From contig JALQPE010001948.1 of assembly GCA_030407315.1 (NCBI GenBank), positions 146,648-210,647 of the forward strand: a stretch of DNA of 64,000 nucleotides, in the 5' to 3' direction. Shown one piece after another: positions 1 to 9,138 of the stretch. The position numbers and the translations under genes were made by a program. The notes beneath the pieces are model-generated. The model was not told the DNA's origin. It saw only the letters and a list, made by a program, of their open reading frames with translations, and made no database searches. The first letter of the stretch is position 1. Each line of letters begins with the position of its first letter. Origin of the DNA: Asparagopsis taxiformis. Lineage: Eukaryota; Rhodophyta; Florideophyceae; Bonnemaisoniales; Bonnemaisoniaceae.

Positions 1-226
1 ACATTTTCTGGCGTACAGCTGCCTCTGCAGACCGACCAACTATCACTGCAATGCTGTCGGTATCGGAATTGAAGACCCGCGGTGCAGTCCAATGCAGTTG
101 CATCGGCATGCTTGATGCACTGCGTCAGTGCGCCAACTCTTGACTGTTGTGGTATCTTTGCTATACAACGCACTGCTCAAAACTTGTTGTTCTGATCGTA
201 ATCAACGCGGTGACGTGACGTGAAGC

Positions 227-1170
227 ATGGCGCCGCCACCACCTCCACCACCACCGCCGCCTGCACCAGCCTCATCTATAGCTGGTACGACAGCTACTGC
301 ACCGCCGCCGCCGCCTCCACCACCTCCACCACCCAGTGCATCGAGTGGCGGAACGGCTGCGGTGTCAGCGCCAGCACCAGCACCGCCAGCGCCGCCTCCA
401 CCGTCGGCTGCAGTGCCGCTCAAGTCTATTGAGGAAATTAATTCGGATGCGGAGATCGTGCAGCCGGTGGAAGACGTTCCAGATGTTGTGGAAGTGGTGA
501 AATCTGCACCGATGGAAGCGGGCGCTGCTGCGACTGGAGATGAAATTAATGACGTGAATGACGATTCAGACGTTGTCGTTGTGGTAAGATGAATTTTTTT
601 CGAGAGCACTCATTGATAAATACGTGTCTAGAGGTATTAACAAAGTTTGGTTGTATTGTGTCTACTTTTTGGATCGATGTGTAGACGGCAGCATCGGCGG
701 ACAATACAGAGATTCAGAAAGAGGACAAAGTGGAAGCATCAAATGGGGCCGAAAAAAGCGAACCGGTTTCAGAAGCGGAACAGGGGGCGATGCCAGCTGC
801 AGTGGAAGCGCAGGAGAAAAACGAAGATGAGGTAATGGTGAAGACGGAGTTTGTATGGGCAGACGGTGCGGAAAATGATGTGAAACTGTCGGGAGCGTGG
901 AACGGATGGATGCCAATTCAGATGTATCATGAAGGAGGTGGTATGTGGTCGGTTGTAACACCTGTTCCTGCTGGAAGACAAGAGTTTAAATTTGTAGTTG
1001 ACGGGGTGTGGAAGCCATCTACTCGGCATCCGACGGTCGGAGAGACCGAGGCTGACATGAACAATATTCGGGTTGTACGCGGACCACCGGAGAGCGTGAA
1101 GAAGGAGGAGAAGAAAGATGGTGGGAATACGAATGCGAGCGCGAAGAAGACATGCTGCATTGTTTGTTAA
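227..1170 (+). CDS. CBM48/AMPK-beta-like glycan-binding protein with CaaX-like tail (two exons)
   Basis: Model: exon 1 at 227-583 and exon 2 at 685-1170, about 280 residues. The first frame would stop at 590-592, but a GTAAGA donor at 584 and a TGTAG acceptor ending at 684 remove that stop and join the two frames in phase 0. The N-terminus is a poly-Pro/Ala low-complexity tract (about residues 2-65) followed by an acidic stretch. Exon 2 carries a CBM48/AMPK-beta glycogen-binding-type module, seen as FVWADGAENDVKLSGAWNGW, then a W-x-V-V strand, then EFKFVVDGVW. This module family binds alpha-glucans, so a role near storage starch is inferred. The last residues are KKTCCIVC, a possible CaaX prenylation motif, and the protein has no signal peptide. 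An AATAAA follows at 1200. The paralogue on the other strand ends 62 bp away. Confidence 0.8.
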
Positions 1171-1199
1171 AATGGGTGCAAGTGGCGATTTTACAAATG

Positions 1200-1205
1200 A
1201 ATAAA
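1200..1205 (+). terminator. AATAAA polyadenylation signal
   Basis: A canonical AATAAA lies 29 bp after the stop of the first CBM48 gene. Confidence 0.55.
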
Positions 1206-1232
1206 GTTGTGATAATGATATACAGTAGCTAG

Positions 1233-1737
1233 CTACTTTTTGGAGAAGAAACCACCGCCCTTCTTCTTCCTCGAAGCGGTCGAATCGATGCTCGCGGAGC
1301 TGGCGCGAGAGTCGCGACGAGTGGGTCGGGAGGAGCTCTTCGGACCGGGACCGTCAGATGCGCCGAGGTCGGGTTCGGGAAGCACGTAACGAACGTTGTT
1401 GAGACTTGTTTCGTCGATACCGATGGTCGGATGACGTTCAGAATGTTTCCATTCGCCGTCGACGATGAATTTGAATTCATGAGGTCCGGGAGGGACGGGC
1501 GTTACCACCGACCAAGTGCCAGCTCCTTCGTGGAACATCTGGATGGCTTTCCAATCGTTCCAGTCGCCGGAGAGTTGCACATCGTCTTTAGCACCGTCTG
1601 CGAACACAAATTCAGTTTTGACGCCGTCGGAACCGCTCGGTTTTCTGCGGTGCGAAGGTGGTTAGTATGAGCGGGAGGGAGGGAGGGAAACACTATAGAT
1701 GGGAAACTTACTGCTGTTTGCTTTGGCCGCGGAACAT
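1233..1737 (-). CDS. CBM48/AMPK-beta-like small protein (two exons)
   Basis: Model: exon 1 at 1737-1712 (MFRGQSKQ plus two bases), a 67 bp intron at 1711-1645 with GTAAGT donor and CGCAG acceptor, and exon 2 at 1644-1233; about 145 residues. The split codon CA|A keeps the frame. The body is one CBM48 module, FVFADGAKDDVQLSGDWNDW followed by FKFIVDGEW, close in sequence to the convergent neighbour. The C-terminus is a Ser/Arg-rich tail ending in a basic KKK/FFSKK patch, with no CaaX box. The pair probably arose by inverted duplication. Alpha-glucan binding is inferred from the family; no catalytic domain is present. Confidence 0.78.
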
Positions 1738-2370
1738 TGTGATTGGTGGAAGGTTGGTTGAATGGTTGTTCGACTGCGCAGTGTTAATGAAGAAGCGGAG
1801 CGGGACGGAACGAAGCGGGTTGTTGAGATCTGGATTTGGTGGGAAATTGAATGGCGCTAGGTGGTCTATGGGTCGGTGTCAATAGTTTTGGCAACATGTG
1901 AAAGAGACTGTTTCGGGAATATTGCAAGACGCATTGTTGGCAAAACGGGATTGGTTGGTGGGTGTAATTGGGAATGAAGAGATGTAATTATACACTAATT
2001 TTCGTCGCACGTGACACTATAGAGATCTCGAGAATGGGTGGACAGATGGTCGCTTTTGGTGAGCAATAGTAACGGGCCCACACGTGGACATATGATAAGG
2101 GGATCGGCGTGCACGCACGCCAACGCGGCGTGCTCGAATTGAGGTAAGACGTGTGAATCGCGCATTGCTGTCGGCGCAACGTAAACGCATTTGGCCGTCC
2201 AACACGCTGTAAGCTGTCAAATCACATCAAATTGCTTTCCTATTTCTGGACTTGTTTGCCCTTTCCTGTCCCCTCCATCGATCTATGTCTGCCGTCACAT
2301 GTCTTACTCCACCATATTCCCCTGTTGACTCCGACCCCACCCCCGACCTACTCCACCGACTCCCATCGTC
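1738..2370. other. Intergenic, divergent promoters
   Basis: This lies between the starts of the minus-strand CBM48 gene and the plus-strand Hint gene, so it should hold both promoters. The last ~130 bp are rich in C/T runs. I see no convincing coding sequence or RNA gene. Confidence 0.5.
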
Positions 2371-4026
2371 ATGCTTTCTTCCCTGACCTTTCTCTCCCTC
2401 CTCGCACTCGTTCTCGCTCAAGGCTTCTTCCCCTGCCATCCCGGTAGAGTGGTCAACCGCCAAGTCACATGTGAGCGCGTCGTGGTCCCACCCCGCCTCT
2501 GCAAACGATGCCCTTTGCGTCCAACCCTCCCCAATGGCCATTTTCAAAAATGTGATCGTATCTATGACACCGAGTCCGATGATTGTCATCAAGCCCTTGA
2601 AGAGTATCTGCAGTACAACGGCGACTGCGATCCCGTTCGAGCCGAGGCCATTCCCAAGTTGATTAATGAAGCTGACCCCGCTGCCACAAAGCTCGTCGAC
2701 TACTTCCTCTACTCTATTTGTGAGCAGTGCTGTGATTGTGTGCCCATGGGTACTGAAAAGTCAGACTTTATCCAATTGAGCACCGGTCATACCCAGAATA
2801 ATCCTCGTGTGTGGCGTCCGGATAGGGGCAATTGTCCCGCACACGCCGTGTTTGATGTTTGCAAAGTTTTGCCCAATGCCGTGTACTTTACCAGCCCCGG
2901 AGGTCCGCAACAGCGCGGAGAGCAGGTCTGCCCCATGCTCAGAGAATGGTTGGACAGTGATGAGTCTCAACAATGGCAGTTGAACCCGCAGACCAATATT
3001 CGGCCTGCAGTTGAAAAATTCCTCAATGGCCTTCTTCATGCAACCGATTGTGAAAATTTCTCCATCTGGGGCAGCTGCTATGACTTGGAAGACAAGCAGA
3101 GTCACCTCGACATTCCACCTGGTTTTGATGTTCCTGCTACGAATCCACCGCTTACAACTACGACTACAACAACTACTACAACCACTACCACCACTACCAC
3201 CACTACCACCACCACCACCACGACCACCACCACAACCACTACTACTACGAGCACAACCACCACACCGCAAACTAACCCGCCAAGCACCATATCAATCACC
3301 GAGCAGCCACCCACAAGCACGCCGACACCGGACGTGATTCCAGGTCCAGTCGTGCCAACAAGCACCGCAAGCGCAGTTCCAATCACACCGGAGGAGGAAG
3401 ACGCCTCCGAAACACCATCTGTGACGCCAACTGTAGAAGCAACCGGTGCATTGGGCGAAGCGGCAGCAGGCCAAGCCGCATCAGAGAACACGTGCTTCCC
3501 ATCAAAAGCACGTGTTGAATTACAATCCGGTCAGCATATTGCTATGCATGAGTTGCAAATTGGCGATAAAGTACGTGTATCCAAGGACAAATTTTCCGAA
3601 GTGTTCCTATTTTCACACCGATCATCGACGTCTAGTGCACCATCATATGTCCGTTTGACTACGCGTGACGGAGACGAACTCGTCGTCACGCACGGTCATT
3701 TCATCTACGCCAATAGTCGACTTGTGCCAGCGGAACGGGTCCGCGTGGGTGATGTCGTTCTTCGTGCCGACGGTGGCTGGGTCGAGGTGGCTGCCGTTGA
3801 TGATGTGGTCGCTCGTGGACTGTATAATCCGCACACCGTCCATGGCGATATTGTTGTGGATGGATTTGTGGTTTCGACGTTTACAACAGCTGTTCCTAGA
3901 GGTGTTGCATCGGGTCTATTGGCGCCTTTGAAATTGTTGTATCGATTGGGATTGGTTACTGAGGATAGTGCGGGCACATTTTTGAAGGAGGGGTATCAAA
4001 GTTTTTGGCAGAAGCAGGAGTTGTGA
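2371..4026 (+). CDS. Secreted Hedgehog-type Hint domain protein with Thr-rich stalk
   Basis: 551 residues. A hydrophobic signal peptide (about 1-16, ending LVLAQG) is followed by a Cys-rich ectodomain of roughly 240 residues with CxxC and CCDC pairs. A near-pure threonine tract (about 262-305) and a Pro/Thr/Ser linker look like an O-glycosylated stalk. From Cys375 (TCFPSKARVEL) there is a Hint domain: the nucleophile Cys opens the domain, and the T-H-G-H motif (Thr440, His443) matches the TxxH pair used by Hedgehog autoprocessing domains. Known Hog domains cleave before this Cys, and some attach a lipid. Cleavage releasing the N-terminal part is inferred here. No Hedgehog signalling domain is visible. 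An AATAAA follows at 4120. Confidence 0.85.
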   Translation: MLSSLTFLSLLALVLAQGFFPCHPGRVVNRQVTCERVVVPPRLCKRCPLRPTLPNGHFQKCDRIYDTESDDCHQALEEYLQYNGDCDPVRAEAIPKLINEADPAATKLVDYFLYSICEQCCDCVPMGTEKSDFIQLSTGHTQNNPRVWRPDRGNCPAHAVFDVCKVLPNAVYFTSPGGPQQRGEQVCPMLREWLDSDESQQWQLNPQTNIRPAVEKFLNGLLHATDCENFSIWGSCYDLEDKQSHLDIPPGFDVPATNPPLTTTTTTTTTTTTTTTTTTTTTTTTTTTTTTTTSTTTTPQTNPPSTISITEQPPTSTPTPDVIPGPVVPTSTASAVPITPEEEDASETPSVTPTVEATGALGEAAAGQAASENTCFPSKARVELQSGQHIAMHELQIGDKVRVSKDKFSEVFLFSHRSSTSSAPSYVRLTTRDGDELVVTHGHFIYANSRLVPAERVRVGDVVLRADGGWVEVAAVDDVVARGLYNPHTVHGDIVVDGFVVSTFTTAVPRGVASGLLAPLKLLYRLGLVTEDSAGTFLKEGYQSFWQKQEL

Positions 4027-4680
4027 TGAAAACGGATTTGATTGTTATGTTATGAAGTATGTAATTAAGTGTTTAAATTGTTCGCAACTATCTACACACG
4101 CACAAACGCTATGATGTCGAATAAATAAGTCTCTATCAATCGTTGCATCTCTTTCGTAGTTTGATCTATCGTACGGATATGGCGCGGCTATTCATAGCAT
4201 GCGACGCATGATATGCCAACGAATGACACTGACATGACGTGGTAAAACACGAGTTTTCTGTAGACAGAACGTGGATAGCTATGCACGCACGTGGTGTTTA
4301 TCAAAGACAACAGTTTGTATGGAGCTTTGTGGCATATGATTTATATCAACTGCGCTATTGAAACATTGTGCAGCAATAATGGTGACGGTGTAAAGTCATG
4401 ATAACGCGGATGCACTTGGTTGTGATCTGGTGAAACGCTGGTATCTTTGCAAGCAAGAAGCGACGGGACGAGTGATACGTGGTAGGATGCAGCCCAGAGA
4501 TATTCTTGGAAAAAATGACAAGTTTCCAATAATCAGGTGTAAATAATACAAATTATTTTTACGAAATAATTCACACAAGCGAGTGGTTGAGATTGAGTCA
4601 CCGTCGAGTCTGGATGCAACTCTTATTACGGACGGTACGACAACGACAGTATTACATTCGAGCGTGTCGCAGAGTCACAA
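4027..4680. other. Intergenic
   Basis: This contains the 3' end of the Hint gene (AATAAA at 4120-4125) and the upstream region of the reductase gene. It is AT-rich around 4540-4570. I see no gene. Confidence 0.5.
4120..4125 (+). terminator. AATAAA polyadenylation signal
   Basis: An AATAAA overlapping a second ATAAAT, 94 bp after the Hint gene stop. Confidence 0.5.
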
Positions 4681-5454
4681 ATGGCGCCCGACCAACAAGC
4701 CCTACAATGCTCTCGTAAGATTGCGGTAGTTACAGCGTCGACGGCGGGAATCGGACTGGCAGTCGCTTCCAAACTGGCCAGTGATGCATTCCACGTAGTA
4801 ATCAGTTCGCGCACGCTGCAGTCGGTGCAAACGATTGTGGCATCATTGAAGGAGCGCTACGGAAGCGATGCTGCATCTGGTATTCAGTGTCATGCGGGGC
4901 GTGATGCTGATCGACGGCGATTATTGCAGCACGTTGAAGCACTTGAAGGTTCGTTGACAGCGCTTGTGCTCAACGCGGCTGCGTCAACTTCGTATGGACC
5001 TTTGTTACAGACGACGCTTCCACAATGGGAGAAGATGATGTCTCTCAATGTGACGGCCAACTTTGAGCTTGTGAAACTGTTTGCTCCGCTGCTTGTCAAG
5101 GGATCTAGCATTGTTTTGATGACCTCTCTTGCCGCGTACACGCCCATGGCCAATCTCGGAGCCTATTCCATAACCAAAACGGCGCTTGTTGCTCTGTGTA
5201 AAGTGCTATCAACAGAGATGGCGGGGCGCGGAATCCGAGTCAACGCAGTGGCGCCGGGACTGATTCAGACCAAGTTTTCGGAGAAAATATGGATGACAGA
5301 TGATGGTGAGAGTAAGGTTTTTCCTATCCCCATGCGGCGGCTCGGAAAAGCGCACGATGTATCTGGTGTAGTATCATTCCTCATCTCGAATGATGCTGCG
5401 TACATCAGCGGGGAAACCATTGTTGTAGCTGGTGGAGCGACAAGCCGGTTGTAA
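4681..5454 (+). CDS. DHRS4-like short-chain dehydrogenase/reductase, peroxisomal
   Basis: 257 residues, a normal length for a classical SDR. The Rossmann cofactor loop is TASTAGIG (about 18-25), followed by NAA. The catalytic set is Ser149 (MTSLAAY), Tyr162 and Lys166 (YSITK), with the usual spacing. The C-terminal half (APGLIQTKFSEKIW, then RRLGKAHD, then SGETIVVAGG) closely follows the DHRS4 pattern. The protein ends in SRL, a type-1 peroxisomal targeting tripeptide as in DHRS4. Members reduce carbonyl compounds such as retinal using NADPH; the substrate here is unknown. The last 81 bp overlap the 3' coding end of the convergent ankyrin-RING gene. Confidence 0.9.
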   Translation: MAPDQQALQCSRKIAVVTASTAGIGLAVASKLASDAFHVVISSRTLQSVQTIVASLKERYGSDAASGIQCHAGRDADRRRLLQHVEALEGSLTALVLNAAASTSYGPLLQTTLPQWEKMMSLNVTANFELVKLFAPLLVKGSSIVLMTSLAAYTPMANLGAYSITKTALVALCKVLSTEMAGRGIRVNAVAPGLIQTKFSEKIWMTDDGESKVFPIPMRRLGKAHDVSGVVSFLISNDAAYISGETIVVAGGATSRL

Positions 5455-6555
5455 TTGTGCGTTGCACAGTGGGCACGATGCTCGCGTGCTTATCCATTCG
5501 CGGAGGCAATGCTCATGGAAGAGATGTTTACACGGAGTTGCAAGCACGGAATCGGAGCCTAGTTCATCACGACATATGACACAGATTTGTCCAGGTTGTG
5601 CAATTGCTTTTTCAAAAGCCTCCGTTCCTGTTGGCGTCTTAATATATTTAAATCGATGCTTGTCACCCAATGCGGAATCACTTGCACTTGCGGTGTGCGC
5701 ACGTAGCAGTACAGAACTATACGACTCTTCATCAGCACCATGGGCGCGTAGCATCATGACAACGGGCACTAAACAACGCTGCTTAGCCAATGCAAGCGGG
5801 GTTCGTCCAAACATATCTCGGACGGAATGATCGACACCAGCTTGCAACAAGATGCGCACAAGCGAGACGACATTGGAAAACGGGGCATGCATTGCGTGAT
5901 GCAACAAAGTCTGTCCATGAACATCAACCACGGCCGCATCAAAACCTGTGGCCAACAAGGTGTGCACCACATCCACATCTCCAATAGAGCATGCCAATGC
6001 GGCAGTACCACTAGCATGCATCTTTTGCAAGACGCCGGGGTATTGCAACAGCCACATCAACACGTCATGGGCACCGAAGCGCACGGCGAAACGAAGCGGA
6101 TACACATCGGTTTGCATCTCATCTTGCCAGCCGTCCAGGGCGCCACGTTGCACGAGCATGCGAACAATATCTATGACATTGTGGCCGTTGACGGATGCGA
6201 GCACGGCGTAATGCAGGGGCTCGAAACGACGCGCACTTTGCCAACGGACATCGGCTGCGGCGCGCAGAAGCAGGGAGACGGCGATGGTGTCGGCGTTGGC
6301 GCATGCTATGCAAAGAGCGGTCGGGAGGGTTGCGCGGGCTGCGCGCATATCGGGCGGCGCGTGGTGGGAGAGCAACACGTCGAGCGATTGATGGGCGCGG
6401 CGATGGGTGGCATAGGTGACGGGGGTGTGTCGGGCGCGGAGAAGCGGGGTGGTAATTTGATGCGGCTGCTGTTGGAGGAGCGATTGGAGACGATGAGCGT
6501 CATTGCGCTTGATGGATAGACGTAGATTGCGGGCGGCAAAGATGCGGTCGGCCAT
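5374..6555 (-). CDS. Ankyrin-repeat RING-H2 E3 ubiquitin ligase
   Basis: 393 residues from the ATG at 6555 (MADRIFAARNL). The frame opens upstream to 6663, but that stretch is AT-rich leader and the second Met is the better start. Several ankyrin-like repeats fill about residues 45-300 (for example GQTLLHHAMHAPF, GRTPLALAKQR). A RING-H2 finger follows: CVIC, then CKHLFHEHC, then CPLC, giving the C3H2C3 zinc ligands. This architecture is that of a single-subunit E3 ligase whose ankyrins select the substrate. The final ~27 codons are antisense to the SDR coding end, so the two genes overlap tail to tail. Confidence 0.85.
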   Translation of the reverse strand: MADRIFAARNLRLSIKRNDAHRLQSLLQQQPHQITTPLLRARHTPVTYATHRRAHQSLDVLLSHHAPPDMRAARATLPTALCIACANADTIAVSLLLRAAADVRWQSARRFEPLHYAVLASVNGHNVIDIVRMLVQRGALDGWQDEMQTDVYPLRFAVRFGAHDVLMWLLQYPGVLQKMHASGTAALACSIGDVDVVHTLLATGFDAAVVDVHGQTLLHHAMHAPFSNVVSLVRILLQAGVDHSVRDMFGRTPLALAKQRCLVPVVMMLRAHGADEESYSSVLLRAHTASASDSALGDKHRFKYIKTPTGTEAFEKAIAQPGQICVICRDELGSDSVLATPCKHLFHEHCLREWISTRASCPLCNAQLQPACRSTSYNNGFPADVRSIIRDEE

Positions 6556-6780
6556 GGTGCGTGTGGGGTGCGCGTTGCTGACGGGAGCGGGACGGGGCGA
6601 GTTTTGGTTTAGATATAATCTGGTGGCTGAGTTGGTTTTTTCATATATTTTTGATATGATCATTTAATGGGGCAGGAACGAATGGGGTCACGCGACAGGA
6701 GCAACGTTTACGTTTCTTGGGGGCCGTTGCTTTGCCAGATCACTTGTCGCTCGTGTATGACTTGCATGAATGTTGGTTGC

Positions 6781-7367
6781 AACTAGAACTTAAACAACCG
6801 GCTGAGAGAGTTGAATGATTGAGTATTTGTCATACGGTTCCTCTGGGGTGCGTGACACAGTCACCGGGTGGGGCAGTGACGGTAAATACAATCGGGATTT
6901 GAACACTGTAATTAAACAGTTTAGTGAGCCCACTGTGCACCTGTGCATTCCGCAGCCTTGATCAAGCGCGCCGCCGCTGCTATGGTCTTCTGTTCCCATT
7001 GTTTCTGGTAACCTTACGCCCATCCGCTCCCAGAGTACGATCGGGTGTCTGTGTTGAGCTCTGCTGTTACGGCTGCCACAAGAAACCTCTGTCGTCATCA
7101 CTTGTTGTTACGTATGCTACGATACGCTGCTGTGGCCGTCGCTTTTTACGGAGAATACGACTTGATCCTGTTTTCCTGCATTGTTTTTACGGCTGCTACA
7201 CGTTACTGTTGTTGTATTGCATTGCTCTTGCGACTGCCTCGACACGCTGCTATCGTATTCTTCGCTTAATACAGATGCTCCGACTCGTTGGTTTTTCAAT
7301 TGATACGGCTACCAACAACTCGCCACTGCAGTTTCTATATTTGTTCCGATCAACTCTCTCTCCTCAC
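6781..7367 (+). repeat. MULE-1 left terminal inverted repeat
   Basis: About 587 bp, near-identical to the reverse complement of 11,295-11,856 plus 17,130-17,157. Translating either copy in the same frame gives almost the same 150-residue reading frame, so that frame is a repeat shadow and not a gene. Confidence 0.9.
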
Positions 7368-7547
7368 GAAACTTAATTCACCTCTGCCCAACCGCTCTAT
7401 CCAAACGCAACGTTACTGTGATATTAATTGCTTTTCCTGCTGCGTTATTCGACTGTTTTAAACAGAGTTTCCGTACATGGCCCTCTGGAAGATATCAGTA
7501 GATATCTAAACTGTTCCGATTAGTGTAGAGGCTCTCTTTTCTGGAAG

Positions 7548-8291
7548 ATGAGCGGATGTATCAACTCTAAGTCTACAGCGAGCAGTGGATCGGAGGTGCT
7601 TGAAAATGCAAAAGTCGCATACCATGATATGTTTACGGGGGAGTTTCCACCAGTTGAAGATGTCATCTTCTATTTAGTGGAGTTCTATGGAGTACCAATA
7701 TCTGATCTAGAAGTGAAAGTTCACGAAATGTGCAATGGAGCACACTACGTTGCGGATGAAAACTTGTTCTGGGGAATCTACAAATATGGCATTGAAGGCA
7801 CAATGTCAGTCATCGACGCCAAACGGCTGTTCTCTGCAAAATGTACTAAGTGTTTGAAACAAAAACAGAGCATAAGCTTCCTCACAATAGAACTTTCCAT
7901 CAGCGCACACTGCAATCAATGCAGATGAACTTCAATAGTGAGTGAAGTTCCCAAGAAAATATACTCTTGTATTGACTTGGATGGCGTGGAGAGTCCTGAG
8001 AGATCAGTACATGAATGGCACTCTGCCAATCATATTGCAGCTGTTCATTTGCAGTTTCCAGTTGAATGCGTATACTCGAGTTGGATTTCATGCTCATTAT
8101 TCAACTTATCTACTGAGTTTCGGTCCGCTAACGAAAGAAATCGTACAGAAAGAAGCCTTTTATCATTGATAAAGTCCATAGAAAGCTATGAATATGTGAT
8201 GGACAAAGTGAAAATTGTAGGACCAGCCGGGATGGCGGTCACTAAGAGAGTTCTAGAATCGCTTGCCTTGTCAGGGCGTGTTGAACCGTAA
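7548..8291 (+). pseudogene. MULE-1 accessory reading frame with one in-frame stop
   Basis: One frame runs from ATG 7548 to 8291 (about 247 codons), broken only by TGA at 7926-7928. Before the stop, residues about 102-125 hold two CxxC pairs (CTKC, CNQC), suggesting a small zinc site. After the stop the frame continues with IYSCIDLDGVESPE. I do not recognise a family. It could be a second MULE gene that has decayed, or a gene with a short intron near the stop (a GTGAGT sits at 7938). It is co-oriented with the transposase. Confidence 0.45.
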
Positions 8292-9000
8292 CGCGCTCGT
8301 GAACTTGCGTTTCGCACGTCGCTCGGTCGCGGAGGCGATCGGGTGGTACAACGGCGGAACGCGCAGGGTCGATCGCAACACGGGATTCGCGGGCCGGCGC
8401 AAGCTGTGATCTCAGGGGGAGATCACCGAGTAAACTCGAGCTCAACACGATCCACGCAGGGGTCGTAAATCCCTGGCCTAGCGGTAGGCGACGCAACGCG
8501 CGGTCTCGCGGTGCGACGCAATTCGACAGTCGGTAAACGCGGCGCGCGCGCACGTATGTCGGCGATCGTGAGCAATCCGCACGCAACGTTGTAACGCAAT
8601 CGGTCCTCGCGACGCGCTCAACGCTTAACTCGTAGCTGCGAAAGTGCTGACTGTTTATTGGTAGGGTGCGAAGCCATGCGACCACTAATAGCTAACTTAT
8701 TTGGGACAGGCTGTCCTTGTGTGGCCGGCCGGCGGCCCGCACGCTCGCACGCAAAAAGGGAAATATTTTGGGAAAAAGACTTTCGTCATAAAAAACCCCA
8801 AAAAAGGGAAGTAAAGGGAAATTCGCGGAAATCGCTACACGTGGCGCGGCTCGCGGTTTCGTGGCAACGTACGCGCGCACGCGCTCGCTTTGACGCTCCG
8901 TGACACGTAATCAAGGCGCCACGCGTACGCTCGCTTACTAAACTAACTCAAACGGATGCTTGCGGACTAACGTAAACGCGCGCGCTCGCATCGGTTCCAT
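8292..9000. other. GC-rich foreign block inside MULE-1 (possible solo LTR remnant)
   Basis: The composition shifts abruptly from AT-rich MULE sequence to ACG/CGT-rich sequence like the chromovirus at 50.5-64 kb, then shifts back. It contains a GGACAGGCTGTCC-type inverted motif and no coding frame worth calling. I could not find exact TG...CA ends with a target duplication, so the solo LTR reading is only suggestive. Confidence 0.35.
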
Positions 9001-9138
9001 CGACCAACTTAAATTGCACCACAAAAATGACTTCGTCCAGGTGGAAATGCAGTCAATTAAGAAAGGGAGTAGGCAATGAATTTGCAAAGCAGGATGGTGG
9101 TAAGAAGAGGTTGAGAACTTCTAAGAAGGAGTACAGCT

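Noticed and set aside
3102..3491. Minus-strand frame with a long poly-Val run
   Set aside because: It is antisense to the Thr-rich stalk of the Hint protein; the ACN codons read as Val on the other strand.
5827..6519. 230-codon plus-strand frame
   Set aside because: Antisense shadow of the ankyrin-RING gene, which has clear domains.
6924..7376. 150-codon plus-strand frame with many Cys/Tyr/Arg
   Set aside because: The same frame recurs at 11,284-11,736 on the other strand; it is part of the MULE terminal inverted repeat, and the composition is not protein-like.
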